Assembly (NCBI GenBank): GCA_949494735.1
Contig: CATABD010000009.1
Coordinates: forward strand, 1-51,310
DNA from: an uncultured Oscillospiraceae bacterium
GTDB lineage: Bacteria > Bacillota > Clostridia > Oscillospirales > Oscillospiraceae
Direction of reading: 5' to 3'
Length of the DNA: 51,310 nt
Shown: piece after piece, positions 42,782 to 51,310 of the stretch
How the letters are laid out: every line of letters starts with the position of its first letter
Numbering within the stretch: the stretch's first letter is position 1
Notes under the pieces: model-generated
Told to the model about the DNA's origin: nothing
The model's database searches: none
What the model saw: the letters and a program-made list of their open reading frames with translations, nothing else
Position numbers and translations under genes: made by a program

Positions 42782-43060
42782 TCAGGTGCTTTTCTGCCTG
42801 CTCTGGTTCATCCTGTCCAGCACCGCCCGCTGGGCCGGAGAGAGAACGCGGGGCGGCGATACCTTCAGCCACTTCTTGGGCAGCTCAAAGGTAAGCCCGC
42901 CCCAGCGGTTGACGTCAGTCTGGCGCACCTGCTCCGGGTGGGTCCGGCACAGCGCCAAAAGCCGCCCCTTCAAAGCCTCGTTGTGGGTGTAGACGCTGGC
43001 GGTACGTTCGGCCTCGTTGAAGTTGATGATCGTTTCCTGTTCAATCTTGGTCAGCTTCAT
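42782..43060 (-). CDS. Conserved hypothetical of conjugation operons
   Basis: A 92-residue basic soluble protein with the pattern 'MKLTKIEQETIINFNEAERTASVYTHN..LKGRLLAL', a Trp-Gly-Gly segment (NRWGGLTFELPKKWLKV) and a C-terminal helix. I know it only as an unnamed member of these operons. GAAGGAG lies upstream; it starts 4 bp after the preceding gene. Confidence 0.65.
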   Translation of the reverse strand: MKLTKIEQETIINFNEAERTASVYTHNEALKGRLLALCRTHPEQVRQTDVNRWGGLTFELPKKWLKVSPPRVLSPAQRAVLDRMNQSRQKST

Positions 43061-43064
43061 GGCG

Positions 43065-43934
43065 TCACCGCTCCTTCTCGGGACCGCAACTGCCGGGGGG
43101 ACCGCCGCCTTGGGAGCGGTCCGCCGCCTCCCGCTGGCACTGCTTCAGATTGTCCCGCAGGGAGGGCTTGGGGGCAGTACCCTCCCCCATTTCCCGCATG
43201 GCGGCGTCCTGTAAGGCTTCCAGTATGTCAAGGGACACAAGCTCCAGAGGAGAAGCGCCTAAAACCGTCCTGCACTCCAAAATATTCTGTGCCGCCAGCC
43301 GGTGGACCTGTTCGGGGGCGTCCCGTATGTCTGCCGCCACCTCCATCCGCCCACCATCCAACTGCCGCATGGTTTTCTTATCATATAGGGTGTAGTCGTA
43401 GGTGGTGTAACAGTCCTCACGGGTATAATTGCGGTCATCCTCGCTGGTTTGGACATGGAGGTATGTGGTCCCGCCCACCAGAAACAGGGCTTCGTCCTCG
43501 GATGCCAGCTCATCGGGTCTGGGGGCGGTGTTGTTGATGATGCCGTCGATCTGGTTACAGTTCTGCTCCATATCCAGCTCGGCGGTTTTCAGAGGGTTTT
43601 CCAGCAGACCACGCAGCCTATTGTAAGCCAACAGGTCCACGGACCAGCACGATAGCGCCCCCGCCTGCTTAAACACAACGATGTCACCGGGCTTTGTGAA
43701 ACCATTGGCCCGGTATTCATTCAGTATGTCAAGGGCATCCACACTACCCATGATCGGGCCGGTGGCGATCAAGGTAAAACCGCTTTCTATGGGGCTTCCC
43801 CCAGACAGCCGCACCCGCTCCAAAGGTATAGAACGGTCAGCTATTTCCCCAGCTGCAAAGCGGTAGACCGCCGCCGCGTCCCCCGGATAGGAAAGAAACC
43901 CGGCTTCCCGTTTCCGGGCCGTTTCTTGATCCAT
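43065..43934 (-). CDS. Hypothetical protein with YodL-like region
   Basis: A 289-residue protein. The first 120 residues (MDQETARKREAGFLSYPGD, then AVYRFAAGE and 'GDIVVFKQAGALSCWSVD') resemble the YodL/LPD domains of mobile-element proteins. The middle is acidic and the end is a Gly-rich tail. AAGGAGG precedes ATG at 43934, which overlaps the XRE gene stop. The domain call is tentative. It probably belongs to the large set of modules also used in the giant gene. Confidence 0.6.
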   Translation of the reverse strand: MDQETARKREAGFLSYPGDAAAVYRFAAGEIADRSIPLERVRLSGGSPIESGFTLIATGPIMGSVDALDILNEYRANGFTKPGDIVVFKQAGALSCWSVDLLAYNRLRGLLENPLKTAELDMEQNCNQIDGIINNTAPRPDELASEDEALFLVGGTTYLHVQTSEDDRNYTREDCYTTYDYTLYDKKTMRQLDGGRMEVAADIRDAPEQVHRLAAQNILECRTVLGASPLELVSLDILEALQDAAMREMGEGTAPKPSLRDNLKQCQREAADRSQGGGPPGSCGPEKER

Positions 43935-44383
43935 CACGAATCCTCCTTGGTCAGGGCGAGGGCCTCCCCGGCAATACGGGAAAGCTGCTCCGCAAGAGGG
44001 AGCACTTCGCCATACACAGCGCACACAGCGCCAATGACCGCCCAGACAGCATCATCCACCGCCGTCAGAACTCCCTCGTTCCCCGAACCAGCCAGCTCCC
44101 GCAGGGCCTCCACCGTTTCCTCACTCAGCCCCAGCCGCGCCACCAGCTCCTCCGCGCTGGGAAACCCATCCCCAACCTCCAGGAACCACTCATAGGGCAT
44201 CCCGAAGTAGTTGGCGATGCTCTGGAACTGATACACGTCCGGGGCGCTGGACCCGTTCAGCCAGCGGTTCACCACCGGCACGGACACACCCAGGTGACAG
44301 GCCAGATCCTCGCGGCGTACCCCGCTGAGAATCAGGATGTTTCGCAGGCGGTAGTCAAAACTTCTGGTGTTTTCCATGTTCAC
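43934..44383 (-). CDS. XRE-family regulator
   Basis: A 149-residue protein. The HTH covers about 10-60: 'NILILSGVRREDLACHLGVSVPVVNRWLNGSSAPD', then 'YFGMPYEWFLEVGD'. The second half is acidic and helical and probably mediates dimerisation. It overlaps both neighbours by a few bases (TopB upstream, the YodL-like gene downstream), so it is expressed with the conjugation operon and may control it. Confidence 0.8.
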   Translation of the reverse strand: MNMENTRSFDYRLRNILILSGVRREDLACHLGVSVPVVNRWLNGSSAPDVYQFQSIANYFGMPYEWFLEVGDGFPSAEELVARLGLSEETVEALRELAGSGNEGVLTAVDDAVWAVIGAVCAVYGEVLPLAEQLSRIAGEALALTKEDS

Positions 44384-46671
44384 GATCCTTTCCTCCTATC
44401 GTTAAATTCCAGCTCAAAGTGGACATATTTCCCGCCGTTGTCCACCATCACCACCGTGGCGTCGTAGAAAACGCCTTTCCGCTCGGAGAACAGGCCGGAC
44501 ACGGCGGCACGCCCATTGTTCAAAAGCGCGGCGGCGATCTTCCTGGTCAGCTCCTTGCGCTTGCTGGTAAAAAAGCGGTTGTTCTTCCACAGGGCAAAGC
44601 CGCAGGGCGGCGTGTCGTAGTAACCCTCGCAGAAAAAGCTCTTTTTGCCCTCCACCACGTTTTTTCCGCACCGGGGGCATTTGCCCACCACCGTCCGCCC
44701 GGAACGGGACAGGGCGGAGGAGGCTACGGCCACGTTGGCATAGCTCTTGACCAGGTTGGTGAGCATATCCACGATCCCGGCCATAAAGTCCTCCGGGGCC
44801 AGCTCGCCCCGTTCCACCGCGCCCAGCCGTTCCTCCCACTCCGCTGTCAGCTTGGCGGATTTGAGCTGATCCGGCATGGTCCAGCACAGGGCCAGCCCCT
44901 TTTCCGTGGGGATCAACTGCCTGCCATTTCGCTCCACATAGCCGGAGCGCACCAGCTTCTCAATGGTGGCGGCGCGAGTGGCTGGAGTGCCTAAACCACG
45001 TCGGGGCAAACTCCACTCCGCTGCGCCCGTCTGATGACGGGCATCCGCTCCATTTCGTTGCCCCTCCTTTTCCCCACGCAACCCGCTTTGCTGGGCTTGC
45101 GTGGGGGACCCCATTTTCACATCCTCCAACTTGGCAAAGTCCTCCGCGCTGGCGTGTTCCATGGCCGCAAGCAGAGTGTCCTCCGTGAAACGCGGCGGGG
45201 GTGTGGTCGTGCCCGATTTCAACAGCGCGTCCCCGCCTGCCAGCGTTTGGCCCTCGGCCAGCTCCGGCAGGGTGAAGGGCACTTCCTTTGGAGCCTTTTT
45301 CAACGTTGCGAGATAGGCCCGCTCCGTTTCCTTCCAGCCCATGGCCGTTTCTGTCCGGCCCCCAGAGGTAAAAGAACCGCCGCCACATTCCAGCGTGACA
45401 GCGGTTTCGGCATAGGTATGAGGTTCGCCCACCGCGCACAGCAGACGGACGGCAATCATATAGAGGATGTTCCGCTCCCCGGTGGGCAGGGCGGCGAGGT
45501 CGGCCCCGGCGATCTCCGCCGTGGAGATGACGGCATGGTGGTCGGTCACCTTGGAGCTGTCCGACACCTGGACGGCGTTCACCGGGAAAGTCAGCCCCTC
45601 CATACAGGGCAGCGCCCCGGCCACCGTTTGGCACAGTGCGGGCAGGCCGTCCGCCATATCCTCCGTCAGATAGCGGCTGTCCGTCCGGGGGTAGGTGGTC
45701 AGCCGCTTTTCGTAAAGACTCTGTAAATAGTCAAGGGTCTCCTGGGCGGTGTAGCCGAACAGCCGATTGGCTTCCCGCTGGAGGGTGGTCAGGTCATACA
45801 GCTTGGGGGGCCGTTCCGTCCGCTCTGTCTGTTCCACACCTGTCACTGTGACAGATGTGCCCAGGCAGGCCCGCCGCAGCTTCTCCGCCTCCGTTTTGGA
45901 CTTGATCCGCCCGCTTACCGCCGTCAGCCCATCCAGCTTCAGCTCCACCGTGTAGAATTTCTCCTTCTTAAAGCTGGTAATGGCCGCTTCCCGCTCCATC
46001 AGGAGGGTCAGCGTAGGGGTCTGAACCCGGCCCACATTCAGCGTTGACCCCTTATAAAGCGTTGAAAAGAGCCGGGTGCCGTTGATGCCCACCAGCCAAT
46101 CCGCCTTGGCGCGGCACAGGGCGGCGGCGTAGAGATTGTCGTAGTTGGCGCTATCCAGCAGATGGTCAAAGCCTTTGCGGATGGCGGTTTCCTCCATAGA
46201 GGAGATCCACAGCCGCTTCACCGGCTTTGTACAGCCGCACAGGTGGTAGACCAGCCGGAAGATCAGTTCACCCTCTCGGCCCGCGTCGGTGGCGCACACG
46301 ATGGATTCCACCCGGCTGTCCTTCATCAGTCCATCCAGAATGTCAAACTGCTTTTTGGTGTCCGGCAGCACCCGGTACTGCCACTCGCTGGGCACGATGG
46401 GCAGGTCGGCATAGTTCCACTTGGAATACTTGGGGTCGTAGGCGTCGGTGGGGGCCAGCTCCACCAGATGGCCGATGCACCAGCTCACCAGCCAGCCGGT
46501 CTCGCCTGTCGGCTCGGTCGGCGCTTCTAAGTGCCCTTGGCACTTAGAGGTCGCCACTGGCGACCCGCGCCCCTCCAGATAGCCGTCCCGTTTCTCCGAG
46601 GCTCCCAGCACCTGGGCGATGGCGCGGGCCACGGACGGCTTTTCAGCGATTACTAATTGTATAAGTCTCAC
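44380..46671 (-). CDS. topB: DNA topoisomerase III
   Basis: A 763-residue type IA topoisomerase as always found in these conjugative elements. The toprim domain (about 1-150) has 'VIAEKPSVARAIAQVLG' and 'CATDAGREGELIFRL'. The catalytic Tyr is in 'LTTYPRTDSRYL'. A zinc ribbon is near the end (CPRCGKNV...CEGYYDTPPCGF). It relaxes or unlinks DNA during transfer. Two in-frame insertions depart from the family pattern: about 20 residues after 'GYLEGRG' (SPVATSKCQGHLEAPTEPTG) and about 35 residues before 'GLGTPATRA'. Both are made of hairpin DNA (see the repeat entries). GTG start with AAAGGAT very close. Confidence 0.9.
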   Translation of the reverse strand: MRLIQLVIAEKPSVARAIAQVLGASEKRDGYLEGRGSPVATSKCQGHLEAPTEPTGETGWLVSWCIGHLVELAPTDAYDPKYSKWNYADLPIVPSEWQYRVLPDTKKQFDILDGLMKDSRVESIVCATDAGREGELIFRLVYHLCGCTKPVKRLWISSMEETAIRKGFDHLLDSANYDNLYAAALCRAKADWLVGINGTRLFSTLYKGSTLNVGRVQTPTLTLLMEREAAITSFKKEKFYTVELKLDGLTAVSGRIKSKTEAEKLRRACLGTSVTVTGVEQTERTERPPKLYDLTTLQREANRLFGYTAQETLDYLQSLYEKRLTTYPRTDSRYLTEDMADGLPALCQTVAGALPCMEGLTFPVNAVQVSDSSKVTDHHAVISTAEIAGADLAALPTGERNILYMIAVRLLCAVGEPHTYAETAVTLECGGGSFTSGGRTETAMGWKETERAYLATLKKAPKEVPFTLPELAEGQTLAGGDALLKSGTTTPPPRFTEDTLLAAMEHASAEDFAKLEDVKMGSPTQAQQSGLRGEKEGQRNGADARHQTGAAEWSLPRRGLGTPATRAATIEKLVRSGYVERNGRQLIPTEKGLALCWTMPDQLKSAKLTAEWEERLGAVERGELAPEDFMAGIVDMLTNLVKSYANVAVASSALSRSGRTVVGKCPRCGKNVVEGKKSFFCEGYYDTPPCGFALWKNNRFFTSKRKELTRKIAAALLNNGRAAVSGLFSERKGVFYDATVVMVDNGGKYVHFELEFNDRRKGS
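45003..45106. repeat. Hairpin-rich in-frame insertion in topB (1)
   Basis: Nested and adjacent inverted repeats: GGGGCAA/TTGCCCC (45003-45064) around GCCCGTC/GACGGGC (45025-45042), then CCCCACGCAA/TTGCGTGGGG (45072-45106). It lies just before the conserved 'GLGTPATRA' box and stays in frame. Confidence 0.65.
46526..46564. repeat. Hairpin-rich in-frame insertion in topB (2)
   Basis: Two back-to-back perfect hairpins: TCTAAGTGCC/GGCACTTAGA (46526-46548) and GTCGCCA/TGGCGAC (46550-46564). They encode the extra residues between 'GYLEGRG' and 'GWLVSWCIGHLV' of TopB. Confidence 0.65.
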
Positions 46672-46679
46672 ATCCTTTC

Positions 46680-47492
46680 TTAACTTACTGCAATACGGTC
46701 AGTAGCGATTTTGCAGTATGCGGGGTTGATCTCAACGCCGGTGAAACTGCGCCCGAGGCGTTTGGCGACAACGCCGGTTGTGCCGCTCCCGGCAAAGGGG
46801 TCCAGCACCATCCCGCCCTCCGGGCACCCGGCCAGTATGCACGGCTCAACCAGCTTTTCCGGGAATACGGCACAGTGAGCGCCTTTGAAATACGTTGGAC
46901 ACAGGCTCCACACGCTCCGCTTGTTACGGGTTTTCCCGTCCCCGCCCGGTTTTAGCGGGCCGTTTGTTTTCCCCGGCTGACGAAACGACCCCTTTTGATG
47001 GGCGATATCCTGCTTCATTCGGGCTATGGTGCTTTCCGCCACCGGCTCCCGGATCGCTGGCCCATTGAAATAGTAGCGGTCAGACTTGGACAGCAAGAAA
47101 ATGTATTCGTGGCTTTTGGTACAGCGGTCCCGAACGCTCTCCGGGATGCACCTGGTTTTGCTCCAGATGATATCCTGCCGCAGATACCAGCCGTCCGCCC
47201 GCAGCGCAAAGGCCAGCATCCAGGGAACCCCGATCAGGTTTTTGCCCCGGTAGCTGTCCCCGATGTTGACCCACAGCGTCCCATCCGGGCGAAGAACGCG
47301 CCGCACCTCCCGAAATACGTCCACCAATTTAGCGATATACTCCTCCGGCGAGGACTCCGCGCCGATCTGTCCCACAGTCCCGTAGTCCCGCAGACCGTAA
47401 TAGGGCGGCGAGGTCACACAGGTTTGAACGCTCTCCGCCGCCAGGGTGCATAACTGTTCCCTCGCGTCGCCACAATGGATCAATTCAGCCAC
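46680..47492 (-). CDS. DNA methyltransferase (N4-cytosine or N6-adenine)
   Basis: A 270-residue beta-class methyltransferase. The catalytic motif IV '[12 protein letters not shown]' comes first and the SAM-binding motif I '[14 protein letters not shown]' comes near the C-terminus, followed by '[14 protein letters not shown]'. SPPY is more common in N4-cytosine enzymes, but N6-adenine cannot be excluded. No restriction gene is next to it, so it is an orphan that may protect the element from host restriction. GTG start after AAAGGGGG, overlapping the small upstream gene by 8 bp. Confidence 0.9.
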   Translation of the reverse strand: MAELIHCGDAREQLCTLAAESVQTCVTSPPYYGLRDYGTVGQIGAESSPEEYIAKLVDVFREVRRVLRPDGTLWVNIGDSYRGKNLIGVPWMLAFALRADGWYLRQDIIWSKTRCIPESVRDRCTKSHEYIFLLSKSDRYYFNGPAIREPVAESTIARMKQDIAHQKGSFRQPGKTNGPLKPGGDGKTRNKRSVWSLCPTYFKGAHCAVFPEKLVEPCILAGCPEGGMVLDPFAGSGTTGVVAKRLGRSFTGVEINPAYCKIATDRIAVS

Positions 47493-47673
47493 GGCGAGGC
47501 CCCCTTTTCATCAGATGCCGGTAGCACACCCCGATACAGGGCGCGCCTTTGCTATACGGACAGCCATGGCAGGGATGGCCTGGGTGCCGGACGGGGGGAG
47601 GCGGGGCCTCCCTCCGTCCGGCGGGCACCTGTGTCATAAACAGCTCATAGGGGCTGTCGGTGAATCGCGTCAT
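47485..47673 (-). CDS. Small Cys-rich conserved protein
   Basis: A 62-residue protein beginning '[13 protein letters not shown]' with a Cys/His set ([19 protein letters not shown]) that could bind zinc or an Fe-S cluster. ATG overlaps the TGA of the DUF4366 gene, and GAGGAGG precedes it. It is recurrent in this operon type; function unknown. Confidence 0.7.
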   Translation of the reverse strand: MTRFTDSPYELFMTQVPAGRREAPPPPVRHPGHPCHGCPYSKGAPCIGVCYRHLMKRGPRRG

Positions 47674-48776
47674 TCCTCCTCACCGCCATAGCCCTCGGGG
47701 TAGTCCGGCTCGTCAGGCTCATCCCCGTAGGCGATGCGAGGGGCGGGCGCGGGCAGATCGTCCTCGTTGACCGTGGGTTCCTCCTCGGCCTCCGTCAGTT
47801 CATCCAGGTCCTCCGCGTCGGCCAGATCGTGCTTGGGCTTGTAAATCTTGATGTACCAACCGGCACCGCCCACCGCCAGCGCCGCCAGGAGCACGACAAT
47901 GATTGTTCCGGTTCCGCCGCCGTCAGACTGTTTCTCCGGCTCCGGGTCCGTCTGACCGGGGGCCTCCACCGTGCTGGCACAACCCTGCCAGGACAGGACG
48001 CAGACAGGACAGGCAGCGTTCACCGCGCCGGGGACGCATTTCTGGGTACAGGTGCACACCGGCTCCGGGTCGGGAACGGCGGACTGGGACGGTCCATCGG
48101 CATCCTTCTCCGCCAGCGCCATCAGGTCGGATTCCGTAACGGCGTTGAGGAAGTACACGTTCTCACTGTCCCGCTGCCGGTCGATCACCAGATAAAACAC
48201 GTTTTCATCCGGGGTGGCGATGGTGAAGAACTCCCGCCCGCTCTCCTCCGAGGTGCCGGAAACGTTGTCGATCACCGTTCCCTGGCCTCCGGGCGGGGTG
48301 GTCAGCCCTGCCGAGGGCTGGGGTGCTGGGCTGGGCGTGACAGCGGCATTGGTGCCGCCGGGTGTGGAGGGGACCGGATTCTGGTAGTCGTTGGCGGGGT
48401 CGAAGCAGCAGACAAACTGGGATTTCTCGTAGATGGTGCCGTCCTTGCCCGTCACCCGGACGTAGACGGTGCAGTTTTCCGTGACCTCCACCACGGTGTA
48501 CCAACGGTTTTCCGTCCGCTCCAGTTGGCTGGTCACGTCCTGCCACGTCCCGCCGCCCACCTGGACCTGGGCGCTCTGAAAGCCGGTCCCGGCGTTGTCG
48601 GTGACGCGCACCTCCACCTCCGCCCGCTGAGTGGACCAGCCGCTGGGCGGAGTGATGCGGATGGTGATATCCTGTTCCTTTTCGCTGCCGTCGTAGGCCA
48701 GGGCGGTGCCCGTCAGGGACAGCGCCATCACCAGACACAGCAGAACACAAAAAATATGCCGAAATTTTCTGTTCAA
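47670..48776 (-). CDS. DUF4366 / CD1107-family mobile element protein
   Basis: A 368-residue secreted or membrane-anchored protein. It has a Sec signal peptide (FCVLLCLVMALSLTGTALA), an extracellular beta-rich part (about 30-130), a Pro-rich linker, a Cys-rich segment (CTCTQKCVPGAVNAACPVCVLSWQGC), one membrane segment near 295-315 (TIIVVLLAALAVGGAGWYI) and an acidic cytoplasmic tail. Matches the CD1107-type protein of clostridial conjugative transposons, thought to belong to the transfer apparatus. TTG start with AGGAGGAA upstream. Confidence 0.85.
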   Translation of the reverse strand: MNRKFRHIFCVLLCLVMALSLTGTALAYDGSEKEQDITIRITPPSGWSTQRAEVEVRVTDNAGTGFQSAQVQVGGGTWQDVTSQLERTENRWYTVVEVTENCTVYVRVTGKDGTIYEKSQFVCCFDPANDYQNPVPSTPGGTNAAVTPSPAPQPSAGLTTPPGGQGTVIDNVSGTSEESGREFFTIATPDENVFYLVIDRQRDSENVYFLNAVTESDLMALAEKDADGPSQSAVPDPEPVCTCTQKCVPGAVNAACPVCVLSWQGCASTVEAPGQTDPEPEKQSDGGGTGTIIVVLLAALAVGGAGWYIKIYKPKHDLADAEDLDELTEAEEEPTVNEDDLPAPAPRIAYGDEPDEPDYPEGYGGEEE

Positions 48777-48782
48777 GTTATC

Positions 48783-49034
48783 TTATTCCTCCTTCTGGTC
48801 GGTCAAATTTGTTTGGGGCGGCTCCTGTTCCGCCCGGATCAGGTCCAGCAGCCCCCGCAGTTCCTCCGGGGAGGACGCCACGCCGTGGACGATGCGCAGG
48901 ATCTCCGTGTTCTCCAGCTCGGTGAGCTGCCGCTCAAGGTCTCGGGTGCGGGCCTGCCACTGGCTGGCCTTCTCCCTGGCGTTGGTCAAGTCGGCCCTGA
49001 TCCGCTCCCGCTTGACTTCAAAAGCGTCACGCAT
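48783..49034 (-). CDS. DUF4315 family protein
   Basis: An 83-residue coiled-coil protein (KRERIRADLTNAREKASQWQARTRDLERQ) ending in an acidic tail. It matches the DUF4315 partner of DUF4366 proteins. The Met at 49034 has GGAGGCG upstream and overlaps the radical SAM gene by 8 bp. Confidence 0.8.
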   Translation of the reverse strand: MRDAFEVKRERIRADLTNAREKASQWQARTRDLERQLTELENTEILRIVHGVASSPEELRGLLDLIRAEQEPPQTNLTDQKEE

Positions 49035-49935
49035 GGGCAACGCCTCCCCGCTTATTGGGCACATAGTCTGCGAAAGTAGGCACCGTGCGGAACACCCGCT
49101 TGTTGTTCACCCACCGCTGGAGCTGCCGGGTGATGAGGGGGGCGCTGGGCCGGTCATAGATCATGACGTAGGGGTCGAAGCCCATAGCCCGCAGGGTGTC
49201 CACCCGGTAGAGGTCCTGCTCATGGGTGCTGTTGAAGTTGACGAGTACATACACCCGCAGCCGCCGGAAATCATGGATGTTGGTCAGCTCCAGAAAACGG
49301 CGGAAATCGGGGGTCAGGTCCACATTGGGATTGTCCCAGGCAAAGTGAATCATTTTCGTGCGCACTCGGTTCAACAGGGCGGCGTTGTCTGGGGTGATGA
49401 GCCGGATATCCAGCCCCTGGGTGAAGTCCACCCACGCACGGCTGTCCGCAAGCTGCAAAATGAGCCGCTCATGGTCGGGACAGGCCAGCAGATTGGGGTC
49501 CAGCAGCTTGATCTCCCGCTGGCCGTCCCAGAACTCGGACAGGTCGGCCACCTGACGGCTCCGCCGCCCCTCCTTGCCGCTGACGATACAAAATCCGCAG
49601 TTTCTCGGACAACCTCGGGTCAAAAAGCCGTAGGCTGTGCCTTGAAACTGCGGATATAAGCTGTAGTCCGGGCGGGTGTGTTCCACCGCGTCCGGCAGGT
49701 TGGGACCGGGGCCGTAGCCCGTGCCGCCGCAGATCACATGGGCGGCGTTGGGAATCACCTGGGTGTCCTTGGAATAGGTGTCGGTGAACACCCGGCTCTT
49801 GTAGACCAGATCATAGCTGCCCTTGGGGGACCACATCTCCACACTGTCCCTCCGATTTTTGTGGTGCGCGGACAGCTTCATCAGGCACAGGTTGGGCCAG
49901 TTGTGGCCGTCCACGTCATATAAACCGATTTTCAC
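49027..49935 (-). CDS. Radical SAM protein of conjugative elements
   Basis: A 302-residue protein. An N-terminal B12-binding-like region (KIGLYDVDGHNWPNLCLMKLSAHHK) precedes the radical SAM cluster motif CPRNCGFC (CxxxCxxC) near residue 110, followed by 'DLSEFWDGQREIKLLDPNLLA'. It should bind a [4Fe-4S] cluster and S-adenosylmethionine; the substrate is unknown. GTG start with GGAGG. It is embedded in the transfer operon between the cell-wall hydrolase and DUF4315, so it may modify an envelope or DNA component. Confidence 0.85.
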   Translation of the reverse strand: MKIGLYDVDGHNWPNLCLMKLSAHHKNRRDSVEMWSPKGSYDLVYKSRVFTDTYSKDTQVIPNAAHVICGGTGYGPGPNLPDAVEHTRPDYSLYPQFQGTAYGFLTRGCPRNCGFCIVSGKEGRRSRQVADLSEFWDGQREIKLLDPNLLACPDHERLILQLADSRAWVDFTQGLDIRLITPDNAALLNRVRTKMIHFAWDNPNVDLTPDFRRFLELTNIHDFRRLRVYVLVNFNSTHEQDLYRVDTLRAMGFDPYVMIYDRPSAPLITRQLQRWVNNKRVFRTVPTFADYVPNKRGGVAHA

Positions 49936-49953
49936 GTCATTCCTCCAATCATG

Positions 49954-51310
49954 TTAAGGCTCTGGCAGACGGCCAAATCCATAAAAGTGGCTCTGCCAGT
50001 ATGGTGTATTGATGCTGGTGTAGGAAATGGGGTCGCCGCAATGGATCATCCGTCCACCGCCCACATAGATGCCCACATGGGTGGGCCTGTTGGGATAGGG
50101 CGCGTCATAGGTGCCGATGAAAAACACCAGATCACCGGGCTTCGCGTCAGCAACGGACACCGGGGTGCAGATATCCTCCAGCCCCATCACCCCCAGCCGC
50201 CCGTAGTTCCAGCCGCTGTGATTGATGACCCAGGACACATAGCCGGAGCAGTCAAAGGACGTGGTAGGATTCGTGCCGCCCCAGACATAGGGATAGCCCA
50301 GGTATTGCTCCGCCACGGCCAGCATGGCCTGGAAGCGGTCATCGCCCACAGGCTCCCCGGAGTAGTCTGGGATGATCGGCCCGATGGGTTCGCCGCTGCC
50401 GCCCGTGTCCACGAAATAGTAGGGGTTCAGATATTCCCCGTTCAGCATGACCTCCAGATGGAGGTGGGGCCCGGTGCTGTCCCCGGTACTGCCCACCGCG
50501 CCGATCACGTCCCCGCGCCTGACCTCCTGGCCCGCGCTGACGCTCAGTGTGGAACAGTGGGAGTACCGGGACTGATAGCCCTGATCGTCCTCAATCACCA
50601 CACACAGGCCGTAGCTGCCCGTATCTCCAGCGGAAACCACTTTCCCGTCATGAATAGCCGCAACGGGTGTACCCTGGGCGGCGGCAATGTCCACGCCCCG
50701 GTGCAGATCCTTGACTCCGGTGGTGGGGTGGACCCGGTAACCGTAGGGGCTGGACACATAGCCCAGCCAGGGGAAGTCAAAGGGGTTGGCAAACGCCTGA
50801 CGGTTGCCATAGGTCTGCATATACGCTCCATAGCGGTCTGTCTGCTCCCCTGGGGTGAGGGTTTCAGCCATCAGGTCCGCCCACCGGTGCACGGTGAGGG
50901 TGGTTTTCAACACCTTCCACTGGTAGGGGTCGCCATTCTCATCGTATTTGGTTTCGGTGATGGGCGTCCGGGTAAGCTGATATTTCTCAGAAAACAGCCG
51001 GTCCAACTCCGGCTTCACCTGTTCAAAGGTAAAGGGGTCGTACATGGCGGCAAGATAGGACATCAATTCGTAGGGGTTATGGCTGATCTCGCCCACGCTG
51101 TAGCGGTATTCGTCATAGCCGGGGTGATTGACCTCGGTGCTGTTGATATCCAGTTGCAAATCTGTCTCTAACTCTGTAAAATACAGTTCAGAATTGCAAA
51201 TTTCCTGTTCGTCCGACAGATAGGTGGCGGAGAGGTAAGAAGACTGAGCGCCGGACAGCATGGCGGTGCAGGAGGCCAGCCCCGCCGAGAAAAAGGCGAT
51301 GACCAGCGCC
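49954..51310 (-). CDS. M23 and NlpC/P60 cell-wall hydrolase, CD1108 family (5' partial)
   Basis: The frame continues past the right edge of the window; a membrane segment (LVIAFFSAGLASCTAML) is visible at its start. An M23 peptidase domain has 'HRGVDIAAAQGTPVAA' and 'GPHLHLEVML'. An NlpC/P60 domain follows with the catalytic Cys in 'TTSFDCSGYVSW' and His in 'RPTHVGIYVGGG'. The two domains cut peptide cross-links so that the conjugation pore can pass the wall. It matches the CD1108-family protein of clostridial elements. The stop at 49954 is 18 bp before the radical SAM start. Confidence 0.9.
   Translation of the reverse strand, partial: ALVIAFFSAGLASCTAMLSGAQSSYLSATYLSDEQEICNSELYFTELETDLQLDINSTEVNHPGYDEYRYSVGEISHNPYELMSYLAAMYDPFTFEQVKPELDRLFSEKYQLTRTPITETKYDENGDPYQWKVLKTTLTVHRWADLMAETLTPGEQTDRYGAYMQTYGNRQAFANPFDFPWLGYVSSPYGYRVHPTTGVKDLHRGVDIAAAQGTPVAAIHDGKVVSAGDTGSYGLCVVIEDDQGYQSRYSHCSTLSVSAGQEVRRGDVIGAVGSTGDSTGPHLHLEVMLNGEYLNPYYFVDTGGSGEPIGPIIPDYSGEPVGDDRFQAMLAVAEQYLGYPYVWGGTNPTTSFDCSGYVSWVINHSGWNYGRLGVMGLEDICTPVSVADAKPGDLVFFIGTYDAPYPNRPTHVGIYVGGGRMIHCGDPISYTSINTPYWQSHFYGFGRLPEP

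Noticed and set aside
1-51310. CRISPR arrays, tRNA and rRNA genes
   Set aside because: No regularly spaced direct repeats and no cloverleaf or rRNA-like segments were noticed on reading both strands.

Overview
The window looks like a chromosomal stretch of a spore-forming, motile gut Clostridium-class Firmicute, most likely an Oscillospiraceae-type organism. The reasons are AGGAGG-type ribosome sites with frequent GTG/TTG starts, flagellin and flagellin methylase genes, a GPR-type spore protease, and a conjugative element carrying the CD1107/CD1108, DUF4315/DUF4366, TopB and giant helicase-methylase genes typical of Firmicute conjugative transposons. No rRNA, tRNA or CRISPR array was seen. 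Family assignments come from reading the translations; no database search was run.

Layout. (1) 1-2.3 kb: a ParB-like/ParR-like pair behind a consensus promoter, and an unrecognised gene. (2) 2.3-4.8 kb: the end of a tyrosine-recombinase element (sigma-like protein, excisionase, integrase). The integrase stops just after its HxxRH motif and lacks the catalytic Tyr. (3) 4.8-10.2 kb: a translationally coupled operon of three large serine recombinases and a small recombinase-like protein with a dead active site, apparently the end of a second, conjugative element inserted in the integrase. (4) 10.2-13.3 kb: DUF6870-like, DUF6551/ParB-like and ParB-like proteins and a DeoR-like regulator behind a structured leader. 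(5) 13.8-20.3 kb: a flagellin cassette. (6) 20.3-24.3 kb: a resolvase, palindromic repeats, a hairpin array, a GPR-type protease, a SLOG-fold protein, and an XRE regulator with a zinc-ribbon partner. (7) 24.3-51.3 kb: the mobilization and conjugation region: MobP-like relaxase with RHH partner, toprim protein, Y-family polymerase/YolD-like/IreB-like operon, MobC, a 3802-residue helicase-methylase with an overprinted tnpV, TopB, DNA methyltransferase, DUF4366, DUF4315, a radical SAM protein and an M23+NlpC/P60 cell-wall hydrolase that runs off the window.

The most interesting system is the cassette at 13.76-20.32 kb, all on the minus strand in the order: resolvase-like DNA-binding protein without a catalytic domain, TnpB homologue with all three RuvC catalytic residues replaced, putative guide RNA, long CsrA homologue, giant flagellin, flagellin lysine methylase FliB. 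The flagellin Shine-Dalgarno lies in the GAGGA loop of a perfect 7-bp hairpin, the classical form of a CsrA site. The inferred logic is an RNA-guided, nuclease-dead repressor (TldR-like) that could silence the host flagellin while the element makes, translationally controls and methylates its own. This would be flagellar antigen replacement by a conjugative element.

Smaller points of note are an integrase broken by the second element, hairpin-rich in-frame insertions in TopB, a tnpV gene nested inside the giant gene, and an XRE operator that is an exact 20-bp palindrome between two divergent promoters.
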